From: CAZVKN01 sp964627035
GTDB lineage: Bacteria; Electryoneota; AABM5-125-24; Hatepunaeales; Hatepunaeaceae
DNA: 64,000 nucleotides
Reading direction: 5' to 3'
NCBI GenBank assembly: GCA_964627035.1
Contig: CAZVKN010000013.1
Coordinates: 1-64,000, forward strand
This document shows positions 34,801-43,790 of this stretch, piece by piece; the first letter of the stretch is position 1; each line of letters starts with the position of its first letter. The notes under the pieces were generated by a model. It saw nothing but the letters and a program-made list of their open reading frames with translations. It did no database searches and was not told the origin of the DNA. Position numbers and translations under genes: made by a program.

Positions 34801-35173
34801 TTTTTGTGCCTCTCTATCTTACTATTAAAGACATTAATTATTAAAATTAGTAAAAGCCGTAGTAGTGGTGTGAATTTGTCGGTAACTGAATAATTGTTTT
34901 ACGAAAGCATTTGTGGGTCAATCATTCATCAAAAACAAAATTGTACATAAGTCTGTTGACGGTTAATTTGTAGTCTGATTAACCGTGTGAATATTGTGAA
35001 TTTTTTGGGCTAATATCAGGATTATTAACATCAATCATCATTTATTTCTGTCATTGTGATACAATTGTGAATAAAGTGCTTGGACAGACTTATCATGCTA
35101 TAAAAAGTAAATATAACTATAACAGTGACGGCAGGTCAAGCATCAGGTGGGATAATAAGAAGGTGAGTGAATC
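34801..35173. other. Candidate replication origin (oriC) between dnaA and dnaN
   Basis: AT-rich 373-bp gap with DnaA boxes: exact TGTGAATAA (35066-35074, complement of TTATTCACA), one-mismatch TGTGAATAT (34986-34994), TGTACATAA (34942-34950) and looser TGTGAATTT at 34869-34877 and 34995-35003. All face the same way, and an AT-rich stretch (35000-35050) lies between them. This is the usual oriC location next to dnaA. No box cluster as strong is seen elsewhere except 8403-8459. Confidence 0.65.
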
Positions 35174-36559
35174 TTATAGTGACGAAAGACGTATTTTTTG
35201 CCTGAGTTGATCCACGAGTTGAGCTTTGTAACTGTCGTTTCTGATATGTTTTTCGACACTTTTTCTGGCATGAATAACTGTTCCGTGATCTCTGCCCCCG
35301 AAATGCAACCCAATTCCTTTCAAAGTCAGCTCAGTAAACTCGTTTGTAAGAAACATTGCGATTTGACGAGCTTCAACTATGTTCTTCTTTCGCGTTTTAG
35401 AACGAAGCATGTCACTTGGAATGTCAAACTCCTTAGATACGATTTCTTGGATTATACCTACAGATATTTGCTGAACGGGACGAGTTAGGAAATTTTTCAG
35501 TGTCTTTCGTGCAAGGTCAATTGTAATTGTAGCTCCCATGAAGGATGATTGAGCGGTAATATGAGTCATTGCTCCTTCAATTGAGCGAATATTTTCGGTC
35601 ATGTGTGTAGCCATGAAATTTGCGACATCTTCCGGAATATCACAATTCATCTTTCTCATCAGGTGATAAATAATAGCGAGACGGGTTTCATATTCCGGCG
35701 CATGCATTTCACATACCAATCCCCACTGCAACCGGCTGACCAAACGCTCATTGAATCCTTCAAGATCGTGAGGAGGTCTGTCTGATGAGAAGACAATCTG
35801 TTTACCTGCCTGCTTCAAGCTGTTGAAGGTATGAAAAAACTCCTCTTGAGTTCTGTCCTTTGCCATGAAGAATTGAACATCGTCGAGTAAAAGTACATCA
35901 ACTCCTCTATACAATTTACTAAAGTTATTACCTTGACTCGCTCTTATTGCTTCAATGAAATTAGTTGTAAACTGCTCGCTGGTAACATACATTACTTTGT
36001 GAGCGAGATCATTTTTGACGATGTAGTTACCGATTGCCTGGATCAGGTGAGTTTTACCGAGTCCTGAAGATCCGTAAACCATAAGTGGATTATATGGGGT
36101 TTTTCCCGGGGCTTCGGCGAGCGAGAATGCTGTTGCTCTGGCGAAACGATTGCACTCACCTTCGATAAAATTGTCAAAAGTGAACTTATCATTAAGATTT
36201 GAATTTATACCACCGTTGGTTTTACGCTCAATTGTAGGTACGGTGACTTGATCGAAGGTTGCCAGATCGTCATGTGATTGGTAGTCTTCCGGTTCAATTT
36301 GATATTTCAGCATAAGCTTTTTCCCGGAGACCCGTTCAATTGTTGCTGATAGAATATCGTTGTAATGGCTCTCAAGCCAGTCAATGTGAAACTGATTTGG
36401 CACCTGCAGGATCATCTCTGATTCTGTGATTTTAATGAATTTCAGAGGTTCAAACCAGGTTAAAATGCTTTCTTCTGTGATTTTTCCGTGCAGGTCTGTC
36501 AGGATTGTCTGCCACACTGTTTTTGCGGGTTGTTCCGTTTGCGAGGCGGGTTGGGACAT
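35174..36559 (-). CDS. dnaA: Chromosomal replication initiator protein DnaA
   Basis: AAA+ initiator that binds oriC and opens the duplex. The ATG at 36559 is preferred because GGAG is nine bases upstream; an in-frame TTG at 36583 would add eight residues. The 461-residue product has domain I (VWQTILTDLHGKITEESILTW), a short linker, the ATPase domain with Walker A GSSGLGKTH, Walker B LLLDDVQF and the arginine finger region, and domain IV with the DNA-binding signature GLHFGGRDHGTVIHARKSVE. First gene of the minus-strand replication block. Confidence 0.97.
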   Translation of the reverse strand: MSQPASQTEQPAKTVWQTILTDLHGKITEESILTWFEPLKFIKITESEMILQVPNQFHIDWLESHYNDILSATIERVSGKKLMLKYQIEPEDYQSHDDLATFDQVTVPTIERKTNGGINSNLNDKFTFDNFIEGECNRFARATAFSLAEAPGKTPYNPLMVYGSSGLGKTHLIQAIGNYIVKNDLAHKVMYVTSEQFTTNFIEAIRASQGNNFSKLYRGVDVLLLDDVQFFMAKDRTQEEFFHTFNSLKQAGKQIVFSSDRPPHDLEGFNERLVSRLQWGLVCEMHAPEYETRLAIIYHLMRKMNCDIPEDVANFMATHMTENIRSIEGAMTHITAQSSFMGATITIDLARKTLKNFLTRPVQQISVGIIQEIVSKEFDIPSDMLRSKTRKKNIVEARQIAMFLTNEFTELTLKGIGLHFGGRDHGTVIHARKSVEKHIRNDSYKAQLVDQLRQKIRLSSL

Positions 36560-36615
36560 TTGGGTTAACTCCGGGATATTCAAAGTTTTAGGGATCGCTC
36601 TTTACAGGTATGGCT

Positions 36616-36644
36616 AATATAATTACGGCGGCTTACCGAGTCAA
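36616..36644 (-). promoter_or_regulatory. Candidate dnaA promoter
   Basis: On the minus strand TTGACT (36644-36639), 17-nt spacer, TATATT (36621-36616). Transcription would start near 36609, giving a leader of about 50 nt before the dnaA ATG. A one-mismatch DnaA box TGTGAATAT at 36739-36747 lies about 100 bp upstream and could serve autoregulation. Confidence 0.6.
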
Positions 36645-36874
36645 GTTTACGGACAGACAATATGTTTGGTTTGCGCATTAGTGGTATAAACGGTAATTTA
36701 TATGCACTGAATTTTGAGTCGGATCCGGCACGGCGTATTGTGAATATAAATTCAAATATAGAAGTTACGAGAGCGATAAAATTTTTTATTTGTTGCTATG
36801 AATTGACATTGGATAGTGATAGCAATTCTATCTATTTTGTCACATGATATTTCTTAACAATCAGTAATTTTATA
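36645..36874. other. AT-rich gap between dnaA and a divergent glycosyltransferase gene
   Basis: Holds the box at 36739-36747 and, on the + strand, a possible promoter with TTGACA at 36803-36808 and a weak TTCTAT at 36826-36831 for the gene at 36875. The short frames here have no coding character. Confidence 0.4.
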
Positions 36875-37972
36875 GTGATAGAAAAGATCATAAAAAAAAT
36901 AAATTTCAGCGGTTCGGAGATTAAAACCGACGGATTGCGAAAAATTCTGTTTGTGAAACTGTTTGCTATAGGTGACTGTCTGAACGCTACTCCGGCGCTC
37001 AGGATTTTAAAAAACAGTTTGCCACAAGCGGATATTGATATGCTGGTCGGAGATTGGTCTGCTTCTGTATTCCAAAATAATCCTAATATAAATCTAACAA
37101 TTAAGGTTGCTGACAACATTTTTAGGAAGCCAGATCCGGTTAGATTGATGCGATTGGCAATGCAGATCCGGCGTAAGAAGTATGATGCCGCTCTGCTGTT
37201 TCATCGGGATCCGCGATTGGGACTCTTTCTACGGGCAACCGGCATCCCAATTCGCATCGGTCCTGATCTTGAAAATGACGGCTATTGGCTGACGCATCCG
37301 GTCGAAGAATCAGGTGTCGAACACGAGATACAAATTTTCAACACTCTTCTGAAACCGTTAGGGATTCAGTCGGATGACACAAGGATGGAGTTGTTCCCAT
37401 CTGACGAGGAGATTGAAACTGCTGCAAAGCTATGGAATGAGTCCGGATTGAATCATGACTCTCCGGTAATCGGGATGGCACCGGGTGGTGCTTCAAACCC
37501 GGGCGAGGTTATGCCGCAGCGTGTATGGAAGCATTATTGTCAATTAGCAGAACGGTTGCTGGAATCCGGCTACAGGGTTGCCTATTTTGGCGGTAAGGGT
37601 GACCTGGGTGAATTGGAGAACCTTCCTAAGGGTGAAAGTGTGGCATCATTTATCGGTAAGGCGACGCTAACTGAGTCGGCGGAGCTGATGAAGAAGTGCA
37701 GGCTTGTGGTGTGTCACGATTCCGGTCCGATGCATCTCGCTGCTGCTGCCGGAGTTTTCACTGTGTCAATATTTGCTCCTACAGATCCGCTCCGTAAAGC
37801 ACCGCTCGGCTCTCAGCATCGTTATTTTGCGGTGAATAAGGAGTGTGCGCCTTGCTATCATCGTGGGCAGTGGGACAGCGAGTGCAGTCAGGCATGTATT
37901 GAGACCATCACGGTCGAGCAGGTTCTATGTGCAATTGAAGAAATGTTATCGGTTTCAACTGAATCGGGATAA
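36875..37972 (+). CDS. Glycosyltransferase family 9 (ADP-heptose:LPS heptosyltransferase-like)
   Basis: 365 residues from a GTG start with no clear ribosome site. The family start KILFVKLFAIGDCLNATPAL (residues 23-42), the donor-binding region GMAPGGASNPGEVMPQRVW and the C-terminal VVCHDSGPMHLAAAAGVFTV with IFAPTDPLRKAPLG are typical of heptosyltransferases that build the inner core of lipopolysaccharide. This supports an outer membrane. A CxxC-like cluster CAPCYHRGQWDSECSQACIE lies near the end, also seen in the family. It is divergent from dnaA and stands alone before tRNA-Gln. Confidence 0.9.
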   Translation: MIEKIIKKINFSGSEIKTDGLRKILFVKLFAIGDCLNATPALRILKNSLPQADIDMLVGDWSASVFQNNPNINLTIKVADNIFRKPDPVRLMRLAMQIRRKKYDAALLFHRDPRLGLFLRATGIPIRIGPDLENDGYWLTHPVEESGVEHEIQIFNTLLKPLGIQSDDTRMELFPSDEEIETAAKLWNESGLNHDSPVIGMAPGGASNPGEVMPQRVWKHYCQLAERLLESGYRVAYFGGKGDLGELENLPKGESVASFIGKATLTESAELMKKCRLVVCHDSGPMHLAAAAGVFTVSIFAPTDPLRKAPLGSQHRYFAVNKECAPCYHRGQWDSECSQACIETITVEQVLCAIEEMLSVSTESG

Positions 37973-37987
37973 ATAGGCTATGAATTC

Positions 37988-38016
37988 TTGCTCTGTCAAT
38001 TTTAATAACTTATATT
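37988..38016 (+). promoter_or_regulatory. Promoter of tRNA-Gln
   Basis: TTGCTC (37988-37993), 17-nt spacer, TATATT (38011-38016). The expected start is about 4 nt before the tRNA 5' end at 38027. Confidence 0.65.
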
Positions 38017-38026
38017 AGCATCACAT

Positions 38027-38100
38027 TGGGAGATCGTCCAACGGCAGGACACACGGCTCTGGACCGTGGAATTGGGGTTCGAATCCCTATCTCCCAGCCA
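38027..38100 (+). tRNA. tRNA-Gln (anticodon CTG)
   Basis: 74 nt with encoded CCA. Acceptor stem TGGGAGA/TCTCCCA, anticodon stem-loop CACGG-CTCTGGA-CCGTG with CTG at the anticodon, and T arm GGGGTTCGAATCCC. It reads CAG codons. Confidence 0.95.
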
Positions 38101-38103
38101 ATA

Positions 38104-38140
38104 GCCCGCAATTCCTTGATCGTAAGGGGTTGCGGGTTTT
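38104..38140 (+). terminator. Terminator after tRNA-Gln
   Basis: GCCCGCAATTCCTT pairs with AAGGGGTTGCGGGT around a short loop and is followed by TTTTGCGTTTTT. A second small hairpin GACCCTT...AAAGGGTC lies at 38163-38184. Confidence 0.75.
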
Positions 38141-38229
38141 GCGTTTTTGGGGATCGTTAGAGTGACCCTTGGATTACCAAAGGGTCTTACTTATTTTGTA
38201 CCGTTATCGTTTGTAACTGGAGAAACATA

Positions 38230-39657
38230 ATGTGGCTGGTACTATTGGTAATGGCTATTACAGCTACTTGCTTTGCACAACCCGATTCATTGTGGATGTA
38301 TTCTTATGGTGAACGTTTGGTGTGGGAACAATGTCACGCCGCTATAACTACTTCTGACGGTGGTTATATGCTCTGCGGTGAAACAGGTCAACCTCACGGT
38401 GAAAGAGTTCAGAATGACGGTTATATCGTGAAAGTTACGGAAGACGGTGAGCTGGAATGGGATAACAGTTTCGGTCATGGCAGTTTTGACAGATTCAGAG
38501 GATTGATTCAGACCAGTGATGGTGGCTTTCTAATGGTAGGAAATTATGGAATAAACATTGAAGCGTGGGTAGTAAAAACAGACGAAGAAGGTGATGAAGA
38601 GTGGTCACAGACCTTTGGTGAAGCGCAAAGGATTAATGCGTTTTATGATGCTGTCGAAACTGAAGATGCTGAATTCCTACTCGCCGGTTTCACCAATTCG
38701 TACGGCGAACAGGAAGGAATGAACTGTTTGCTGGTAAAGCTTGATGAGAACGGTGAAGAAGTGTGGCTTAGAACATACGGTACTGACGGCAGCGACAAAT
38801 GTCACAGCTTAGTACAGACCAACGATGGCGGATATGCGTTAGGAGGGACTTCATCCGGTGATGTGTATCTGGTAAAACTTGATGCTGACTGTGAGAAAGA
38901 GTGGTCACAGACCTATGATGCCGGTGTCAGTGCGTCCGGTTATTCTTTGGTGCAGATGCATGACGGTGGATACGCATTAGCAGGATTTCTATCGTATTTT
39001 GACGATGGATTTATTACTCAGGACGTTTACGTGGTCAGAACTGACTCAACAGGTGAAGAAATTTGGGCATGTGACTATGCTAGAATACAAAATGAAAGGT
39101 GTTTTAGTATCATAGAGGTAAATGACGGACACCTGGTGTTTGCTTCTACATCAAAGTGGCATGGTCGCAGATTTGGTGTTACCCGTGTCGATACCGATGG
39201 TGAAGTAATCTGGGACACTTACTATGGATTATACCCAAATTCAAGTGCATGCTACTCCCTCATGCCTACCGATGACAACAGCTATGCTTTAGCTGGATAC
39301 CACCATACTGGTGCAGGCTTACATGATTTTGCATTGCTGAAAACCGGACCTGATCCTGTTTCGGTTCCGCGATTGCTTGATCCAACCTTTCCAGGTGAGT
39401 TCATTCTTTCCTCTCCTTACCCCAATCCCTTCAACGCTGTTGCAACTATTCCCTATCAGCTTGCTACTGACGCTGATGTAATCATTGGCGTCTATGACGC
39501 TACCGGTCGTGAAGTAACAACGCTACTCAATAAACCTCACGAAGCTGGATATCACCGGATTGTATGGGATGCAACCAACCAACCAACAGGTACTTACCTT
39601 TGCAGAATTGAAACAGCAGGCTTTGTAAAGACAACTATGCTTACACTGATTAAATAA
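38230..39657 (+). CDS. Secreted beta-propeller-like repeat protein with T9SS tail
   Basis: 475 residues. Signal peptide WLVLLVMAITATCFAQ, then about eight repeats of roughly 45-50 residues with the pattern TSDGGYxLxG ... VKxDxxGExxW (for example QTNDGGYALGGTSSGDVYLV). Such repeats form propellers in many FCB secreted proteins. The T9SS tail is FILSSPYPNPFNAVATIPY, VYDATGREVTTLLN, GTYLCRIETAG. Function unknown; adhesive or binding roles are only guesses. Related in sequence to the genes at 43791 and 53618. Confidence 0.85.
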   Translation: MWLVLLVMAITATCFAQPDSLWMYSYGERLVWEQCHAAITTSDGGYMLCGETGQPHGERVQNDGYIVKVTEDGELEWDNSFGHGSFDRFRGLIQTSDGGFLMVGNYGINIEAWVVKTDEEGDEEWSQTFGEAQRINAFYDAVETEDAEFLLAGFTNSYGEQEGMNCLLVKLDENGEEVWLRTYGTDGSDKCHSLVQTNDGGYALGGTSSGDVYLVKLDADCEKEWSQTYDAGVSASGYSLVQMHDGGYALAGFLSYFDDGFITQDVYVVRTDSTGEEIWACDYARIQNERCFSIIEVNDGHLVFASTSKWHGRRFGVTRVDTDGEVIWDTYYGLYPNSSACYSLMPTDDNSYALAGYHHTGAGLHDFALLKTGPDPVSVPRLLDPTFPGEFILSSPYPNPFNAVATIPYQLATDADVIIGVYDATGREVTTLLNKPHEAGYHRIVWDATNQPTGTYLCRIETAGFVKTTMLTLIK

Positions 39658-39666
39658 GGAAGTATT

Positions 39667-39746
39667 TCCGGTAGGTTAGCGAAATTATCCGGTTATTTTG
39701 TAGTTTTTGCGACAAGATAACCGGAAATGGACATTCACCTACCGGA
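39667..39746. repeat. Nested inverted repeat before the 80-residue gene
   Basis: Outer arms TCCGGTAGGT (39667-39676) and ACCTACCGGA (39737-39746); inner arms TCCGGTTAT (39688-39696) and ATAACCGGA (39717-39725) with a 20-nt loop. Both arms begin with TCCGGT. Its end overlaps the GGAGG ribosome site of the gene at 39754, so folding could hide that site. Confidence 0.7.
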
Positions 39747-39753
39747 GGATTAG

Positions 39754-39996
39754 ATGTATCAAACGTATAGAAGTCTATACGATCGCTCTTTGGAAAAGAC
39801 ACCGGAACAACTTTTCATCAACTCACTAAAGAAGGAGTTTGAACTGTCGCGGAAGTTCGCGAGATCAGTCGCTAGGACGCCACATAATAGTGTTGGACGC
39901 AGCAGATTTTCCTACCGGTATATATTTCCTCAGATTGGCGACCGGACAGAGTGTGTTGACACAAAAGCTGATACTGTGCAAATAGAGAGCCGCTAA
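39754..39996 (+). CDS. Small hypothetical protein
   Basis: 80 residues, basic at the start (MYQTYRSLYDRSLEKTPEQL, then FARSVARTPHNSVGRSRFSY), no signal or membrane segment and no family I know. It has a good GGAGG site, six bases before the ATG, and follows the nested inverted repeat. It could be real or a chance frame between two secreted-protein genes. Confidence 0.45.
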   Translation: MYQTYRSLYDRSLEKTPEQLFINSLKKEFELSRKFARSVARTPHNSVGRSRFSYRYIFPQIGDRTECVDTKADTVQIESR

Positions 39997-40019
39997 ATTA
40001 TAGCTATATTTTTCAACAC

Positions 40020-40048
40020 TTGCTTATCGTGTGGTCATTGACTATAAT
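40020..40048 (+). promoter_or_regulatory. Promoter of the secreted-protein gene at 40078
   Basis: TTGCTT (40020-40025), 17-nt spacer, TATAAT (40043-40048). The start codon is 30 bases downstream. It may serve the three T9SS genes that follow with 10-15 bp gaps (40078, 41707, 43791). Confidence 0.6.
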
Positions 40049-40077
40049 GTAGTAATCACATATTGACGAGGTGAATT

Positions 40078-41694
40078 ATGAATGCGACAACACGTTTCAC
40101 AATCGAAAGTTGCTCGAGAAACTGCTTCATTATTACACTACTGCTTACCGCCCTGCTTCCCTGCACCGCAATCCGCTCTGAGATAACAGAAGTAGAAATC
40201 TTACCACCTAATCCCATTGAAACCGACACGGTTGAAATTGTAACAACTGTTTATTGTTCCAGTATAATAGGAGCTTGGGAATCTGAGTTTGAGGTTGATG
40301 GGAACGAGATCACGGTGCAGTTAACAGTGTATCAAACGGGTGCCCAGCTCATGGATTTGGAGCCCATTCCGGTAACTGTAGGGCGACTCGATTCGGACGA
40401 GTACAGCTACACTGTATCGGCTGATTTCATTATAGGCATTGAACTACGGTACGATGACTTCGCGCAAGGCGAGTTCCGCGTTGAGGACGCCGATGATGAG
40501 CAGGTCATCGAGCTGCGCGAGAACTGGAATCTGATCTCGATTAATCTCTATCCTCTGCCGGAGTATTACCGTGATGGTGAGGCTCGCGGTCCTGATATTG
40601 AATTGATGACCGCTGATATTGCGGAACAGATTATTCAAATGATGGATCAGAACGGCAGGTTTTACGTCCCTCACAGAAACTTCAACAATATCCCATATTG
40701 GGACCTGTCACAAGGCTATCAGATCAGAATGAGTGAAGCGGTCAACTTCAACTGCGTAGGGGGGCGGATCGCTCCTGATCAACCTATCCCGCTTGTAGCA
40801 GGCTGGAATATCATCCCTTATTATCCGACTTATGATCTGCCGGTACATGTTGTTGACCGCAACGATCCTGACAATCCACACAACTTCTACGCTGTTCGAT
40901 CAATAATCGAATTTCTTGTGCTGATGCAAAATAATCGAGGGCAATTTCTTGTGCCTGCAATAATGTTTAGCAACATGGACGATATGACCGCGGGGCAAGC
41001 ATATCAAGTCCGTGTGACTGAAGCCTGTACATTGATCTACCCACCACCGCCGGACGAATTAGGAGTGCAGGATTCTCCGCTGTTTGACCATTGGATAACT
41101 CCGTCTGCAACATCTGAATCCATGAGACTATACATAGAATTCGGCGATGGTCATAGTGGGCAGGTAGCAGCGTTCAGCGTTTCAGACAGGTTGGTCGGTG
41201 TCGGTGACATTGCTGACGGACGAGCGGGAGTGTCAGTTTGGGGTGACGATGAGCTAACTGACGCGATTGACGGATTGGTTGAGGGCGAAGCATTCGGATT
41301 GAAGGTTTGGGATGCTGAAACTGACAGGGAGTCCGATCTGAGTTCTTACCGCATAACAGAAGGGAATGGACTGATCTACGAGCCGCACGGATTTAGTGCA
41401 CTCAGCGCATCACTGTCTCTGTATATCCCTGATCAGGCTGTTCTGACTGACGCCTACCCTAATCCCTTCAATTCAACCACAACCATCACATACAATATTC
41501 CAATAGCAACAAATGTCTCATTAGAACTCTACAACCTGCTCGGTCAGCGTGTGCAGACGCTATTTGAAGGTTACCAACAAGCAGGAGTTCACAGCACAAA
41601 CCTAGTCGCGAATGATCTGCCTTCAGGCTTATACTTCGTAAAACTATCGAACACTCATCAAGCATCTACCAAAAAGGTAATGCTAATCAAATAA
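40078..41694 (+). CDS. Secreted protein with T9SS tail, unknown function
   Basis: 538 residues. N-terminal export signal (FIITLLLTALLPCTAIRS, around residues 18-35), a beta-rich N-domain, two similar stretches of about 90 residues starting ELRENWNLISINLYPLPEYY and PLVAGWNIIPYYPTYDLPVH (both end in GYQIRMSEA/AYQVRVTEA), a further beta domain and a T9SS tail (DAYPNPFNSTTTITYNIP, LYNLLGQRVQTLFEG, GLYFVKLSN). The duplicated WNLIS-type modules are common in secreted FCB proteins. The next T9SS gene starts 12 bases later, so this is probably an operon. Confidence 0.85.
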   Translation: MNATTRFTIESCSRNCFIITLLLTALLPCTAIRSEITEVEILPPNPIETDTVEIVTTVYCSSIIGAWESEFEVDGNEITVQLTVYQTGAQLMDLEPIPVTVGRLDSDEYSYTVSADFIIGIELRYDDFAQGEFRVEDADDEQVIELRENWNLISINLYPLPEYYRDGEARGPDIELMTADIAEQIIQMMDQNGRFYVPHRNFNNIPYWDLSQGYQIRMSEAVNFNCVGGRIAPDQPIPLVAGWNIIPYYPTYDLPVHVVDRNDPDNPHNFYAVRSIIEFLVLMQNNRGQFLVPAIMFSNMDDMTAGQAYQVRVTEACTLIYPPPPDELGVQDSPLFDHWITPSATSESMRLYIEFGDGHSGQVAAFSVSDRLVGVGDIADGRAGVSVWGDDELTDAIDGLVEGEAFGLKVWDAETDRESDLSSYRITEGNGLIYEPHGFSALSASLSLYIPDQAVLTDAYPNPFNSTTTITYNIPIATNVSLELYNLLGQRVQTLFEGYQQAGVHSTNLVANDLPSGLYFVKLSNTHQASTKKVMLIK

Positions 41695-41706
41695 GGAGAA
41701 AGAACA

Positions 41707-43778
41707 ATGCGTACTACAATCATTTTCACAATCATCTGCATCGCTCTCGTAGTGAGTGCAGACCTTTTCGGTCAAGACGCTGAAAATGTCGAACAGGTTG
41801 GTAGAATCTTCAATCAATGGGATTATGCCCTTGATGTTTTAGTTGTAGAAGATTTGGCTTATGTTGCGACTGGAGTTTCCGGTTTGCAAATTGTGGACGT
41901 AGCGGATCTGGAAAATCCTAATGTCGTTGGATATTGGGATGACAACGACTATGCTAGAGGTGTCACCGTTTCCGGTGATTATGCGTACTTAGCGGACGAC
42001 CGGGTAGGTTTGCAGATTATAGACATCAGTGATCCGGAAAACCCGGATAGGGTCGGACAGTACGATACGCCGGGTTATGCCTACGACGTTATCGTTTCCG
42101 GTGATTATGCGTATTTAGCGGACGGGGATAGCGGTTTGCAGATAATAGACATTAGTGACCCGGAAAGTCCGAATAGCATCGGAGAATGCGATACGGAGGG
42201 TTATGCCATAGGCGTCACCGTTTCCGAAGATTTTGCATACATAGCGGACGATGATAGTGGTTTGCAGATTATAGACATTAGTGACCCGGAAAGTCCGAAT
42301 AGCATCGGAGAATACGATACACCGGNNNNNNNNNNNNNNNNNNNNNNNNNNNNNNNNNNNNNNNNNNNNNNNNNNNNNNNNNNNNNNNNNNNNNNNNNNN
42401 NNNNNNNNNNNNNNNNNNNNNNNNNATAGACATTAGTGACCCGGAAAGTCCGAATAGCATCGGAGAATACGATACACCGGGTATAGCCTCCTACGACGTC
42501 GTCGTTTCCGATGATTATGCGTACGTAGCGGATAGTAACAGTGGCTTGCAGATCATAGACATCAGTGATCCGGAAAGTCCAGATAGAGTAGGTCAGTATG
42601 ATACACCGGGAACTATCTCCAGCGTCATGGTTTCTAACGACTACGCTTATGTAATAGACAGTCCGGCTGGCTTACGTATAGTAAACACTAATGATCCCGA
42701 TAACATGGTAGAAGTTGGGCAGTACGATTCACCGGGGAGAGCAGCAGGCGTTTCCGTTTCCGGCGACTATGCATACATAGCAGACGGAGAAGATGGCGGT
42801 TTGCGTATAGTGTGTATTAGCGATCCCGAAAATCCAGAGGAAGTGGGACATTATGATTCACCTGGGTATGCCTACGATGTAAGTGTCTCCGGTGACTATG
42901 CTTATGTGGCCGATCATGGTACCTTGCGTGTAGTGAATATAAGTGATCCCGAAGATCCGATGGAAGTAGGATGCTACGACACTACAGCGGTTATCAACAG
43001 CGTCACAGTTTCCGGTGACCATGCGTATATTGCGGGAAGTTGGTGGGGAGAAGAGCGTTTCGGCTTACATGTCATAAGAATTACAGATCCTGAAAACCCG
43101 GAGGAAGTGGGAAACTACTATCCGATGGGATCTGTCAGCGGTGTCGCTGTTTCCGGCGACTATGCATATTTAGCAATGTCATCTTTCTTTGCTGATAATG
43201 GTGGCTTGCGCATAGTGGATATTACAGATCCTGAAAATCCAGAGGAAGTAGGACACTATTATGTATTGTATGCCTATGATGTATCCGTTTCTGGTGACTA
43301 TGCGTTCTTAGCTGGAAATGAAGACGGTTTGCGTGTCATCAATATATCTGATCCTGAACAACCTCACGAAGTAGGATACTATGATACACCGGGGTATGCT
43401 TTACGAGTTGACTTATCGGATGCTGGTCTGATATATGTAGCAGAGAGGACTAATATGGGTGTTTTTCGATTTACCGATCCAGCAGGTGTTAGTGATCCTA
43501 TTGTTTCAAGTCCAGTGGAATTCATGTTGCTCACAGCATACCCTAACCCCTTCAATTCTACCACTACTATCAGCTACAATATTCCGTCAACCACAAATAT
43601 CACAATTGAATTATATAACCTACTCGGTCAGCGCGTACTGACGCTATTTGAAGGACACCAACAAGTCGGTACACACAGCACACTTCTAACAGCCGACTAC
43701 CTGCCTTCAGGGCTATACTTTGTAAGATTATCAACCGACAACCAATTATCTATTCAGAAAGTAATGTTAGTTAAATAA
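41707..43778 (+). CDS. Secreted LVIVD-repeat propeller protein with T9SS tail, interrupted by an assembly gap
   Basis: Signal peptide (IFTIICIALVVSADLFGQ) and about 14 LVIVD-type repeats of about 42 residues (GLQIIDISDPENPDRVGQYD..., then VSGDYAYLAD), ending with a T9SS tail (LTAYPNPFNSTTTISYNIP, LYNLLGQRVLTLFEG, GLYFVRLST). The frame before the 100-N gap (42326-42425) differs from the frame after it, which is expected because 100 N is a placeholder. Repeat phase predicts a real gap of 71 nt or 71 plus multiples of 126 nt; both restore the frame. Close relative of the gene at 50316 (same QDAENVEQ start). Confidence 0.88.
42326..42425. other. 100-N scaffold gap
   Basis: Run of exactly 100 N inside the LVIVD repeats. 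The 55 bp on each side (ATAGACATTAGTGACCCGG ... CGATACACCGG) are identical, so the break is a repeat-caused assembly break. Confidence 0.98.
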
Positions 43779-43790
43779 GGAGACAGAACA

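Noticed and set aside
36662..36847. 61-codon open frame upstream of dnaA
   Set aside because: AT-rich intergenic region with no family match, no ribosome site and a DnaA box inside.
41960..43300. Regularly spaced 126-nt repeats that could look like a CRISPR array
   Set aside because: They are in-frame LVIVD protein repeats with no short identical repeats and no cas genes.
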